Below the pieces are notes generated by a model that did no database searches, was not told the DNA's origin, and worked only from the letters and a program-made list of their open reading frames with translations. Positions 1 through 8,645 of a DNA stretch of 64,000 nucleotides are shown here, piece after piece. The stretch lies in NCBI RefSeq assembly GCF_014199305.1, contig NZ_JACIJK010000004.1, forward strand, positions 62,001 through 126,000. Reading direction: 5' to 3'. The stretch's first letter is position 1. Every line of letters begins with the position of its first letter. Source of the stretch: Sphingomonas aerophila (GTDB lineage Bacteria; Pseudomonadota; Alphaproteobacteria; Sphingomonadales; Sphingomonadaceae). Made by a program: the position numbers and the translations under genes.

Positions 1-28
1 CACTGCGGTAACCGGCATACACAGCAGC

Positions 29-520
29 ATGGCTGACACTTTAGTTCCACCCAAAGAACAGTTCCTGCGCGAGGAAACAATTCGCGGCGGAATGGACCTG
101 CTTCTTCTCACAAACATCCGTCACCTCAAGAGTGCTGACGAGAAACTAGTCAGCGTTGGGCTAGGTCGTGCTCATCACCGTTTGATGTACGTGGTCAGCC
201 GGCGGCCAGGTCTCGCGGTGGCCGAACTGCTTGCCATACTTGACGTGACCAAGCAGTCCTACCAGCGCGTCTCCCATGACCTTTTGGGCAAAGGGCTTCT
301 GGAACAACGTCAGAGCGAACGCGACCGGCGACAACGGCTGCTTTATCTCACCGAAGCAGGCCGCAACCTGGAACGAGAGCTGTTTGACGAGATGCACGGC
401 AACGTGGCTCAGGCTTATGCCGCGTCCGGCGGCCAGGCGGTGGCCGGCTTCTGGACAGTGTTACAGAATCTGATCGGTGCGGAGGGGCGAGAGCAGTTCC
501 GCGCACTCCAGGAGCCGTGA
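29..520 (+). CDS. MarR family transcriptional regulator
   Basis: 163-aa protein with the winged-helix layout of MarR regulators. A dimerisation helix region covers about residues 15-58, a helix-turn-helix about 61-95 (AELLAILDVTKQSYQRVSHDL), and a basic wing about 95-108 (RQSERDRRQRLLYLT). A C-terminal dimerisation helix follows. MarR proteins usually repress a neighbouring gene and respond to small ligands, but no obvious target is seen: the next gene is convergent on the minus strand. The ATG has no strong ribosome-binding site and lies 28 bases from the window edge, so the true upstream context is unseen. Family call is firm; ligand and target are unknown. Confidence 0.85.
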   Translation: MADTLVPPKEQFLREETIRGGMDLLLLTNIRHLKSADEKLVSVGLGRAHHRLMYVVSRRPGLAVAELLAILDVTKQSYQRVSHDLLGKGLLEQRQSERDRRQRLLYLTEAGRNLERELFDEMHGNVAQAYAASGGQAVAGFWTVLQNLIGAEGREQFRALQEP

Positions 521-578
521 TCGTCGTCGACCGCTCATCGCACAAGCGCCCCCTAGGGTCTTTAAGTGAGAGGCCGCG

Positions 579-1520
579 TCAGGTCGTGCCGTAAGCGCGG
601 CCCGACTGGATCAGTCGCTGGCGAGAGGTGTTGCCGGGAACGGCGATATGCGTCGCCGGGTCATATTCCTTGCCGATGCCGGGCGACCCTTCAGGCACCC
701 AGATCTCCACGACCGTGTTGGAATAGCTGTTCGGCAGGTAGCGGATCCAGTACCCGTCTGGATGGTGGCTCCATCGCCCCGTCGGGACGCCGATGCTGCC
801 GGGCCCCGCCGGCGCCAGGCCTGCCAGCACGGCTACCCGCTCCAGCTCGCCATAGCTGGTTCCCGGCGTGGTCAGCATACGACGCAGGTCCGCTTCCGCT
901 TGCAGCACAGTCCTGACCTCGCGCGGCAGATTGTCTGCGATCGGTCCGGTGGACAGCATATCAAGCACGTTGCGGTTCAGCCCGGCGAGCTGCCTCGGGG
1001 TCAGCAGCTGCGCCGCAGCCATCCGCTGATCGTTCGACAAGTCCTCGATCTTCGCGCGCGACAGGATCGCCCACAACAGCGCCTGGATGGTGTGCTGGTC
1101 GATCTCCGGGTGCGCAACCGAATTGCGCACGATGGTGATCACCGCGTCTTTGGCCGCGCCAATCGGGGGTGCGTAGAGGTACCCATCGCCACCGCCCGGA
1201 CCATGCGTGCCGGCATGAAGGCAATAGCTCTGGTCGTTAAAGCGGTAATAGCCGGCCTGCAGCATGAAACCGCCATTCGCCGTCCGCTGCAGCACCACCA
1301 GCGCGCGCGCGGCTACGGGCGGAACGAAGCTGTCCTGGCTCGGGTCGCCCCAGCGCGCGTCGGGCAAGCTGGTGGAGATTGGTTCCTTGCGCAAGCTGGG
1401 CATCGAGACACCAACACGCTTCGCCAGATCCCCCAGCCCGAGCCCGCCAAACTGTGCACCGACTGGCACCGCCGACAAGCATACGGCCAATGCCGCTGCG
1501 AAAAACGTTTGCCGTTTCAT
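579..1520 (-). CDS. Exported protein of unknown function
   Basis: 313 aa from an ATG giving a clear Sec signal peptide (MKRQTFFAAALAVCLSAVPVGA, probable cleavage before QF). An in-frame start 30 codons upstream would place charged sequence in front of that signal, so the shorter form is chosen. The mature part has an N-terminal stretch with YYRFNDQSYCLHAG and a C-terminal half with GYWIRYLPNSYSNTVVEIWVP, both looking like folded extracellular or periplasmic segments. I recognise no domain. It faces the MarR gene convergently and stands alone, about 320 bases from the selO 3' end. Confidence 0.7.
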   Translation of the reverse strand: MKRQTFFAAALAVCLSAVPVGAQFGGLGLGDLAKRVGVSMPSLRKEPISTSLPDARWGDPSQDSFVPPVAARALVVLQRTANGGFMLQAGYYRFNDQSYCLHAGTHGPGGGDGYLYAPPIGAAKDAVITIVRNSVAHPEIDQHTIQALLWAILSRAKIEDLSNDQRMAAAQLLTPRQLAGLNRNVLDMLSTGPIADNLPREVRTVLQAEADLRRMLTTPGTSYGELERVAVLAGLAPAGPGSIGVPTGRWSHHPDGYWIRYLPNSYSNTVVEIWVPEGSPGIGKEYDPATHIAVPGNTSRQRLIQSGRAYGTT

Positions 1521-1843
1521 GTTGCCCCCGGCGCTGCTTCGGGCGTGGTCGTAACGGCGGCGAACCAATCTGTGAAGCGCGATGCTAAGCGTTTCGGCAG
1601 TGAGCTTCACGAACCTGGACCGGACGCCGGGGTTGGAGCTTCAGCCATTCGCCATCGTCGGTTGCTGCCCCGCCGCCCCTGCAACATCTCCTGCGCGAGC
1701 GCCTCGACGAAGCCGTCACAGTCGTCGGTCGTGCAATGGCTCTGGAGGCTCAGGGGTGAGGCTCCGCATACAGTCGGCCAAGTGGCCAGGGGCGGCGGGG
1801 TCCTTGCCGCACAGACCAGTTCGGGTCGCTTCGGCTCTGCGGG
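1521..1843. other. Intergenic stretch, no gene seen
   Basis: About 320 bases between the start of the exported unknown protein and the 3' end of selO. Open frames here are short, start inside neighbouring shadows and lack recognisable motifs. It should carry the promoter of the unknown gene, but no clear -35/-10 pair could be read. Confidence 0.5.
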
Positions 1844-3310
1844 TCAGGTGCCGCAGAACGTTGCCGCCACGCGCTCATGGGCCAGTGGCGGCTGGGCGAG
1901 ATCCTGCGCGTCGCGCTGGTCCTCGAAGGGGCGTGAAAGGACGTCGAGTAATCGGCGAAATGGCGCGAAATCAGCCCTGTTCACTGCGGCTGCAATCATG
2001 GCTTCGACTTGGTGGTTGCGGGGGATGAAAGCGGGATTGACCTGATCCATCGCCAACCGGCGGCTCTCAGCATCCAGATCCTCACGCGAAAGTCTTACGC
2101 GCCACTCTGCGGCCCATTCATCAAAGGCCGTGGGATCAATGAAGAGCGAGCGGGCGGGCTCGTCCTTCCCGATTGCGGCTTGCCCGAGGGCACGGAAGAG
2201 CAGGGTGAAGTCCACCTGATTTTCAGTCATGCGCGTCAGGAGGGAGTTGATGAGCTCGACGTCGCCATCCTCGTCGGATATGAAACCGACTTTCCGGCGC
2301 AGGCCTCCGAAATAGCTGTGCTCGAACACGGCGCCGAAGCCCGCAAGCGCCTGCTGCGCCTCCTCTACCGCCGCGTCCTGGTCTTCGTCGAGCAGCGGCA
2401 GGAGCGTTTCTGCGAACCGGGTCAGGTTCCAGTAGGCGATGCGCGGCTGATTGCCGTACGCATAGCGTCCCATTCGGTCGATTGAGCTGAACACGGTCGC
2501 CGGGTCATAAGCGTCCATGAAGGCGCAGGGACCGTAGTCGATTGTCTCGCCGGCCACCGACATGTTGTCTGTGTTCATCACCCCATGGATGAAGCCGATC
2601 AGCAGCCAACGGGCGACCAGCTTGGCCTGCGCGGCAGTGACCGCCTCCAGCAACGCGCGATAGGGTCGGTCCTCCATTGCCGCACCCGGATAGTGCCGGG
2701 CGATGATATGGTCGGCGAGCAGCCGGAGCCCCTCCACATCGTCCCGCGCGGCAAAGTATTGAAAGGTGCCAACGCGAATGTGGCTGGACGCGACACGAGT
2801 CAGCATGGCGCCAGGCAGCACCGTCTCGCGCATCACCGGCTCGCCCGTGCTCACCGCGGCCAGCGCCCGGGTCGTTGGAACGTTCAGGGCTGCCATAGCC
2901 TCGCTGACGAGGTATTCGCGTAGGACCGGACCGAGTGCTGCCCGCCCGTCTCCACCTCGAGAGAAGGCTGTGCGCCCTGCGCCCTTCAACTGGACGTCGC
3001 GACGCCGGCCGTTTCGATCCACAACCTCGCCCAGCAGGATCGCCCGGCCGTCGCCGAGCTGCGGGACGAAGTTCCCAAACTGGTGCCCCGCATAGGCCTG
3101 CGCGATCGGCTCTGACCCATCCGGGATCGTGCGGCCCGAAATTGCATCAAGACCCGACGGGCTTCGCAGCCACTCCGCGTCGATGTTCAGCTCTGACGCG
3201 AGTTCCTCGTTGACCTGGATCAGGGCTGGCTCGGGGCTGTGCAGCGGCTGCGCCGATGCGAAGAAGCGGTCAGGAAGCCGAGCGTAGCTATTGTCGAAGA
3301 GGATCGTCAT
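1844..3310 (-). CDS. selO: Protein adenylyltransferase SelO (YdiU/UPF0061 family)
   Basis: 488-aa SelO-type pseudokinase, a family that transfers AMP from ATP to Ser, Thr or Tyr of target proteins and is linked to redox stress. Visible hallmarks are the nucleotide-binding segment QLKGAGRTAFSRGGDGRA (K109 onward), the catalytic segment HGVMNTDNMS (D248) and the metal-binding DYGPCAFMD (D258). The protein ends in FCGT, matching the conserved C-terminal Cys of bacterial SelO that corresponds to Sec in animal homologues. The start at MTILFDNSYARLP matches the usual SelO N-terminus; a longer frame adds 33 unlike residues. Length is typical. Single gene, transcribed away from the esterase gene. Confidence 0.95.
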   Translation of the reverse strand: MTILFDNSYARLPDRFFASAQPLHSPEPALIQVNEELASELNIDAEWLRSPSGLDAISGRTIPDGSEPIAQAYAGHQFGNFVPQLGDGRAILLGEVVDRNGRRRDVQLKGAGRTAFSRGGDGRAALGPVLREYLVSEAMAALNVPTTRALAAVSTGEPVMRETVLPGAMLTRVASSHIRVGTFQYFAARDDVEGLRLLADHIIARHYPGAAMEDRPYRALLEAVTAAQAKLVARWLLIGFIHGVMNTDNMSVAGETIDYGPCAFMDAYDPATVFSSIDRMGRYAYGNQPRIAYWNLTRFAETLLPLLDEDQDAAVEEAQQALAGFGAVFEHSYFGGLRRKVGFISDEDGDVELINSLLTRMTENQVDFTLLFRALGQAAIGKDEPARSLFIDPTAFDEWAAEWRVRLSREDLDAESRRLAMDQVNPAFIPRNHQVEAMIAAAVNRADFAPFRRLLDVLSRPFEDQRDAQDLAQPPLAHERVAATFCGT

Positions 3311-3509
3311 CCGCTTAGGAACAGTTTGCGATCCTTGAAGTTTCCCGACCACCTGTGACGTATCAGCCGACCAGTGCTGGCGTGGTTTGCCGGTTTGGCG
3401 GCGCACCATAACGGCCGTAATCGCGAACCGCTTGACCTACCCCCGCGATCGACACACGATCGGCTGCAAGCGAGGGCATGGACCTCCGCTGCAAAAGGGG
3501 AGGAGTTTC

Positions 3510-5300
3510 GTGGAAACCACCTATGCTGCAGTTGTCCTGCTGGCCGCCGGGCTCGCCCTGACGCCCGAGGCCCAAGCTCAAACCGCCAACAGTCCGCCCG
3601 TGAGCGAGCCAGTTACCCGCATGGTCGTGTTCGGGGACAGCTTGTCCGACGGCGGGTATTATCTGACGCTGGATCCGCGCCTGCCCCGTGACGCGGGGAG
3701 CTTCACGACCAATCCCGACCCCGTCTCGCCAGAGGTACTTGCCGCCCGGCTCGGCCTGCCGCTGACGCCCGTTTACGGTCAGGGCGGTACGAACTTTGCG
3801 GTTGGCGGCGCGCGCGTCACTGCCGCCAACGCGCTGTCGATCCCCGTGGCGACGCAGGTCAGCAACTTCCTTGGCGCGGGAGGGACATTCGGGCCGCGCG
3901 ATCTTGTCTACATCCAGGGTGGCGGAAACGACTATTTCGCCTTTCAAGCGCTGGGCAGCACCGACACGTCGATCCTGACCACAGCGGCATCGCAACTTGC
4001 CACGCAGGTAAGCCGCCTTCAGGCAGCAGGAGCAAGCAGGATCGTAACCTTGGCCGTCCAGTCGGGCGGCGCTCCGGGGCTTCAGCTCTTCAATCGGACC
4101 TATGCAGCGGCGCTCGCGGCCGCGAACATCAACGCACTTTATTTCGACACTGACCGCCTATTCAACGAGCTCGTCTCGAGTCCCACGACCTATGGCTACA
4201 CCAATATCACGGGGGTGGCCTGTACCGTTCCGTCCTCGCTGGCGTGTACCCGCGCGACGCTGATGGCGCCCCACGCCAACGAGACGTACATCCTCGCCGA
4301 CAGCGTTCACCCGGCGGGCATCACGCAGCGGATCCAGGGGCAGGCCGTCGCCAGCCTGGTGCAGGCGCCCGAGCAGATCGCAGGGCTCAGCTATGCGGCA
4401 CAGGCCATGTTTCGCTCCCAACGCGACCTGCTGGAAGGGCCGGAGCGCGGCGGATCGCAGCGCGCCGGGCGCGGCCTGTCCTTCTTTGGCGGGGCGGCTT
4501 ACCACTATTACTCCAGCGGAGGCTCGGCCCAGCGGATCGGGATCAATGAGCGCAGCTTCAGCGGCACAGCCGGTGTTGATCTGGGGATCGGCAACGCGTC
4601 AGGCATAGGAGTCGCGGCCGGGTATTCCGACGGGACCGGCGACTTCCACGCAGGAGCGGGGCGATATAAGCCGCGCGCCTGGACAGTGAGCGGCTATGCG
4701 CGCGGTGAATTGGGGCCAGTACGCCTGCTGGCTGACGGCACCTATGGCGAGATCGACTATCGTCGGATCCAGCGTACGGTTCAGTTGGGGCCAGCTGTCC
4801 GCGATCATCAGGGTACGACAGACGGCAACTATGTGGCCGGCCGCATCACGGCAGCTTTCGATCTGCTGACGCGAGCGGGCCTTGCGTTCGGCCCGGACCT
4901 GGCCGTCCAATATGACAGGGTACGCCTCGGCGGTTTCACCGAGGCCGGTAGCCTGTCAACCGCGGCGAGCTTTGGGCGACAGGAGGTGGAAAGCCTTACC
5001 GGCCGCTTCGGCGCTGTCGTGCGCTCACTGCCGGGCGAACCGGTGCGGGTGTTCGCCAGGGCGGGATATGAACGCGAGTTCGACGACGACCCGCGCCTGC
5101 TGACGATCACGCCCACCGGCGCCCCGATCAGTTTCACCGGCGCGGTAGAGCGTGCCGATCGCAGCTATATGAGCTATGCATTGGGGGTGGATGGCCACCT
5201 CGCTGGGGGGCTGTCCCTGCGCGGCGGTGTCTCGGGCTATGCTCTACGAGACGGGCGTGACAGCGTGACCGCCTTTGCCGGACTGTCCGCCGCGTTCTAG
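3510..5300 (+). CDS. GDSL/SGNH esterase autotransporter
   Basis: 596 aa from a GTG preceded by a strong GGGGAGGAG ribosome-binding site at 3497-3505. That start gives a signal peptide ending AQA before QT; a longer frame lacks an RBS. The passenger is an SGNH lipase/esterase: nucleophile S44 in FGDSLSDGG, oxyanion GGNDY, and the Asp-His pair near residues 264-267 (DSVHPAG). From about residue 310 alternating strands form a type V autotransporter beta-domain that ends in a terminal Phe (LSAAF), the usual outer-membrane signature. It probably displays an esterase on the cell surface, like EstA/EstP proteins. Substrate unknown. Transcribed alone, divergent from selO. Confidence 0.92.
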   Translation: METTYAAVVLLAAGLALTPEAQAQTANSPPVSEPVTRMVVFGDSLSDGGYYLTLDPRLPRDAGSFTTNPDPVSPEVLAARLGLPLTPVYGQGGTNFAVGGARVTAANALSIPVATQVSNFLGAGGTFGPRDLVYIQGGGNDYFAFQALGSTDTSILTTAASQLATQVSRLQAAGASRIVTLAVQSGGAPGLQLFNRTYAAALAAANINALYFDTDRLFNELVSSPTTYGYTNITGVACTVPSSLACTRATLMAPHANETYILADSVHPAGITQRIQGQAVASLVQAPEQIAGLSYAAQAMFRSQRDLLEGPERGGSQRAGRGLSFFGGAAYHYYSSGGSAQRIGINERSFSGTAGVDLGIGNASGIGVAAGYSDGTGDFHAGAGRYKPRAWTVSGYARGELGPVRLLADGTYGEIDYRRIQRTVQLGPAVRDHQGTTDGNYVAGRITAAFDLLTRAGLAFGPDLAVQYDRVRLGGFTEAGSLSTAASFGRQEVESLTGRFGAVVRSLPGEPVRVFARAGYEREFDDDPRLLTITPTGAPISFTGAVERADRSYMSYALGVDGHLAGGLSLRGGVSGYALRDGRDSVTAFAGLSAAF

Positions 5301-5387
5301 TTGGCCGTAAGGTCTAAGCCCTGACAGCTCGGCACTGCACCTTGCAGGATGATGTGGTTCACGAAAGCGCGTGCGGGGAGGGCCCTT

Positions 5388-5624
5388 ATGTCTCGCCTGT
5401 TCCCCTTCCGTTCGGATCGTGGTACCCGTCCTTATGATTGCCGACGCTGTCCGGATGTGATGCCTGCCGACATGGACCTGCAATGTGCTTCCGTGATCAA
5501 GCGCGAAGTGGCCGCGAGCGCCAGCTATGATGCGCGTGCGTTCAGGCGCACGCGGGTGGCCGGGTTTGAAGTCATGCTAGGCTCCGTCCGCAGCAGCCCT
5601 GAGCGCTCAAAGGTGCCTATTTGA
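5388..5624 (+). CDS. Small ORF of unknown function upstream of DUF763 gene
   Basis: 78-aa frame whose ATG follows a good GGGGAGGG ribosome-binding site at 5-base spacing. Its TGA overlaps the ATG of the DUF763 gene (TGATG at 5622-5626), the pattern of translational coupling. The protein is basic, has a CRRC pair near the N-terminus and no recognisable domain. The RBS and stop/start overlap argue for a real gene; the unrecognised sequence and short length argue for caution. It could instead be a leader ORF of the DUF763-AlkB unit. Confidence 0.45.
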   Translation: MSRLFPFRSDRGTRPYDCRRCPDVMPADMDLQCASVIKREVAASASYDARAFRRTRVAGFEVMLGSVRSSPERSKVPI

Positions 5625-6898
5625 TGACCCGTCGCGCGGGAAGCGCCGACATGCCGCTTCATGGCGGGCGCGTGCCAGCCTGGTTGGGCCAGCGGATGAC
5701 GAGGTTGGGCGCTGTCATCGTGCAGGCAATTCTCCTGGAATACGGACGCGACGAAATGCTCCGCCGGCTGGCGCACCCGTTCTGGTTCCAGTCGTTCGGA
5801 GCGGTGATGGGCATGGACTGGCATTCGTCCGGCATTACGACCAGCGTGCTGGGTGCGCTGAAGCGCGGGCTCGCGCCCCTGTCGGGCGAACTGGGTATTC
5901 ACGTCTGCGGGGGGCGAGGCCGGCACAGTCGCGCGACCCCGCAGGAACTGCTCGCGGTTGGTGAGCGGACCGGCCTGGACGGCATCGCCCTTGCTCGCTC
6001 AAGCCGGCTGGTCGCGAAGGTCGACAGCGCAGCAGTGCAGGACGGCTTCGATCTGTACCTGCACGGATTCATTGTCGCCGACGACGGACGCTGGGTCGTG
6101 GTCCAGCAGGGTATGAACGGCGGCCGCAAGGAGGCACGACGCTATCACTGGGAGTCCGAGGCGCTGGGCAGTTTCGTCGACGCACCACACGCCGCGATCG
6201 AAGGTCGCGGGCAGGGCATGATCGTCAACTTGGCCGATACCCGAGCGAACGCGTCGCGATCGGCGCAACTTGACCTGCTCGGGACCGAGGGGCCGGACGG
6301 CATCGTCGACCAGCTTAGGATGCTTGACAGGGCAGGCCGGTCGTCGCCCCCGGTTCAGGATCAGGATCAGGATCAGGCGATGCTGCCCCACCTCGTCATG
6401 CCTCACCACCACGAGGTTCGGCCCGAAAACGTCGTCGAGCGAAGGCTCCACGGCGCGCTCGCTGCTGCGGCGGATCGCGGGCCTGCGGATTTTGCCGAAC
6501 TGCTGTTGGTGCCCGGCATCGGAGCACGGACGGTTCGCGCCTTGGCGATGATCGCTGAGGTGGTTCACGGCGCCCCGTGCCGGTTCACCGATCCCGCACG
6601 CTTCTCACTAGCCCATGGCGGCAAGGATCGGCACCCCTATCCAGTCCCGACCAAGGTCTATGATCGATCGATCGCAGTGATGAAGGCGGCAGTCGTCAAG
6701 GCGAAGCTCGGGCAGGAGGAAGAGCTCGCGGCGATACGCCGCCTCGATCAGCAGGCTCGAATGCTTGAAGGTAGGGCGACGGGGCCGTCGGTCGCAGCAG
6801 TGCTCGCGGACGAGCGAGGCAACTCACACCAATATGGCGGCCGCAGTGTGTTCGGATGGGAGCCGCCCGCCCGGAGCACAGCGCCAGGGCGGGCTTGA
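5624..6898 (+). CDS. DUF763 domain protein
   Basis: 424 aa matching the DUF763 family, found in archaea and bacteria and without an established function as far as I know. The conserved N-terminus is clear (TRRAGSADMPLHGGRVPAWL, then GMDWHSSGITTSVLGALKRGL). Near residues 288-310 is VPGIGARTVRALA, a helix-hairpin-helix-like DNA-contact motif, followed by HGGKDRHPYPVPTKVYD, also typical of the family. A linker at about residues 244-251 is QDQDQDQ, encoded by a 6-base tandem repeat. It overlaps the preceding small ORF and sits 5 bases before an AlkB-type gene. A DNA-related role is an inference from the HhH motif and the neighbour. Confidence 0.9.
   Translation: MTRRAGSADMPLHGGRVPAWLGQRMTRLGAVIVQAILLEYGRDEMLRRLAHPFWFQSFGAVMGMDWHSSGITTSVLGALKRGLAPLSGELGIHVCGGRGRHSRATPQELLAVGERTGLDGIALARSSRLVAKVDSAAVQDGFDLYLHGFIVADDGRWVVVQQGMNGGRKEARRYHWESEALGSFVDAPHAAIEGRGQGMIVNLADTRANASRSAQLDLLGTEGPDGIVDQLRMLDRAGRSSPPVQDQDQDQAMLPHLVMPHHHEVRPENVVERRLHGALAAAADRGPADFAELLLVPGIGARTVRALAMIAEVVHGAPCRFTDPARFSLAHGGKDRHPYPVPTKVYDRSIAVMKAAVVKAKLGQEEELAAIRRLDQQARMLEGRATGPSVAAVLADERGNSHQYGGRSVFGWEPPARSTAPGRA
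6355..6377 (+). repeat. Hexanucleotide tandem repeat inside DUF763 gene
   Basis: TCAGGA occurs three times in a row (6355-6372) followed by a partial fourth copy to 6377. It encodes alternating Gln-Asp in the linker between the N-terminal DUF763 core and the helix-hairpin-helix part. Because the unit is 6 bases, changes in copy number would alter linker length without shifting the frame. Confidence 0.9.
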
Positions 6899-6903
6899 AC
6901 GCG

Positions 6904-7491
6904 ATGGCAGACCTGTTCGGCCTCCCGATCCTGCCGGGTCTGACCACCGCGGAAGGGATTGTAGACGCGGACGAGGAGCGCGCTCTGATCGCCCGGATCG
7001 ACGAGGCCGGGCTTACACCTTTCCGCTTTCAGGGGTGGGAGGGCCGACGCCTCACGGTCTCGTTCGGGTTCACGTATGATTTCACTCGCGGCCGGCTGGA
7101 GCGCGGGGAGCCTATTCCCGAGTGGCTCCATCCGCTTCGCAGCCGCGCCGCCGTCTTTGGAAGATTGGCCGAGGACGAACTCGTCCATGCATTGGTGACC
7201 CGCTATGATCCCGGCGCAAGCATCGGCTGGCATCGCGATCGCCCCGCGTTCGAGCAGGTAATCGGCATCTCGCTCGGTGCATCAACCACCATGCGCTTCC
7301 GTCGCCGGCGCGGGGACCGCTTCGAGCGGACGGGTGTGCCGCTTCCCTCGCGCGGTATCTACAGCATGATCGGCGAGGTCCGGCACGAATGGGAACACAG
7401 CATCGCAGCGATGGATGAAACGCGCTGGTCAGTGACGTTCCGTACCCTCTCGGAGAACGGTGAGGGTCGCAGCCCACGTTCAATGCAGTAG
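6904..7491 (+). CDS. AlkB-like 2-oxoglutarate/Fe(II) dioxygenase
   Basis: 195-aa oxygenase of the AlkB superfamily, which oxidatively removes alkyl groups from nucleic-acid bases. The ligand set is visible: RYDPGASIGWHRDRP supplies the HxD iron ligands and the preceding Tyr, RHEWEHSI supplies the distal His, and RWSVTFR supplies the Arg residues that bind 2-oxoglutarate. Preceding sequence FRFQGWEGRR and FGFTYDF fits the substrate-side lid of this bacterial subgroup. The ATG lies 5 bases after the DUF763 stop, so the two are very probably one transcript. It may act on alkylated DNA, RNA or another substrate; the sequence does not decide. Confidence 0.9.
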   Translation: MADLFGLPILPGLTTAEGIVDADEERALIARIDEAGLTPFRFQGWEGRRLTVSFGFTYDFTRGRLERGEPIPEWLHPLRSRAAVFGRLAEDELVHALVTRYDPGASIGWHRDRPAFEQVIGISLGASTTMRFRRRRGDRFERTGVPLPSRGIYSMIGEVRHEWEHSIAAMDETRWSVTFRTLSENGEGRSPRSMQ

Positions 7492-7973
7492 GCCACCGCC
7501 CAGAAGTGACGCTGAGAGGCGACGACGAGCTGACGCTAAACTGCTGAGCGTGCCTGGGCTGCAATCTTGGGCGCGAACACGCGCGTGGAGAGGTTGTCGC
7601 CGTTTGTCTGGAACGACATCGTTGGGGGAGACAGGATATCCGACCGGTTTTGGTCTGCCGCAAGTTATCTAACACACGGTGGCGGTATCACCCCGTTTTT
7701 TTGCCTGGAGTACAATGATGCGTACGGTGGAGGCGCCAAACCGGCTCAATCGATGCGGCCCCGCAGTAACTCAGGGCCCGGATCCTGAGCGGCATCGCGG
7801 ACCATGGTGTACGTACATACCCTAAGTCGACGAAGGGATCCCGATCCGATGTTTGAAGCGCGCCAGACCACGAGAAATCGCGGATCTTTGTTCGTCCGAA
7901 CAGTCTTGTGCTCCAGGTTGGTGAACGGTTCGATGCACGATCGCAACCACCGGAAACGCGCGGCGCTGCGACG
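7492..7973. other. Gene-poor stretch upstream of integrase remnant
   Basis: About 480 bases between the AlkB gene and the decayed recombinase. No frame carries a recognisable motif or a good start. The missing N-terminal part of the recombinase would be expected here, but I cannot read it in any frame, so the element was probably truncated on this side as well. Confidence 0.5.
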
Positions 7974-8645
7974 ATGCCGACCATGAACAGCATGGTGTCT
8001 GCGCTGTGGTTCTTCTTTACTCAACTGGTCGATCAGCCGGACTTGGCGCGCAAACTGGTCCGGACGGGGCCCGTCCGCAAGCTTCCTGTCGTGTTGAGCC
8101 AGGACGAGGTCGCGCGGCAGCTCGGCGCGACCACCTGCCTCAAGCACCAGGGGGTGCCGTCGGTCGCTTACGGCGCAGGTCTGCGCGCATCCGAGCTGAC
8201 CGCGCTCAAGGTGCGCGACATCGACAGCGAGCGCATGCTGCTCCGGGTCGAGCGCGGCCAAGGTGGGCAGTACCGCAACGCTAGGCTCCCGGCTGGCCTG
8301 CTCGCGCTGCCCAGGCAGTGGTGGAAGGCCGGGCGATAACAGGGCGTGATGCATCCTGACAGCTGGCCTTTCCCGGGCCAGTCTTACCTCAAGCCGCTCA
8401 GCACGCGTCAGTTCCACCGCATCGTCGTCGAGGCGGGCCAAGCGGCGGGCATCGGCAAGCACGTCGGCCCGCACACCCTGCGGCAATGTTTCGCGACCCA
8501 TCTGCTCGAGGACAATGTCGACGTCCGCGTCATCCAGGTGCTGCTCGGCTATGCCCGGCTCGACAACACCGACTTCTACATCAAGTAGCGACCCGCACGA
8601 TGCCCACCGTGAGCAGCCCGCTCGACCGGCTGACGGCATTGGACG
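7974..8645 (+). pseudogene. Decayed tyrosine recombinase of the IS91-associated type
   Basis: Remnant of a phage-type integrase. Readable blocks in order are MPTMNSMVSALWFFFTQL, RKLPVVLSQDEVARQL, YGAGLRASELTALKVRDIDS (Arg I), a break, then FPGQSYLKPLSTRQF, HTLRQCFATHLLED (HxxR box), VIQVLLGYARLD and FYIK, ending VATRT and SSPLDRLTALD. Three defects are visible: an in-frame TAA at 8337-8339 between AGR and QG; a probable one-base loss near 8585, because FYIK is followed by a stop while the expected VATRT continues in the next frame; and LGYA where the family has LGHA, losing the His III residue. The N-terminal SAM-like domain is missing. It is clearly inactive. Confidence 0.85.

Noticed and set aside
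648..2045. 465-aa plus-strand frame opposite the unknown exported protein and selO
   Set aside because: It is antisense to two better-supported genes and reads as a shadow frame with no motif.
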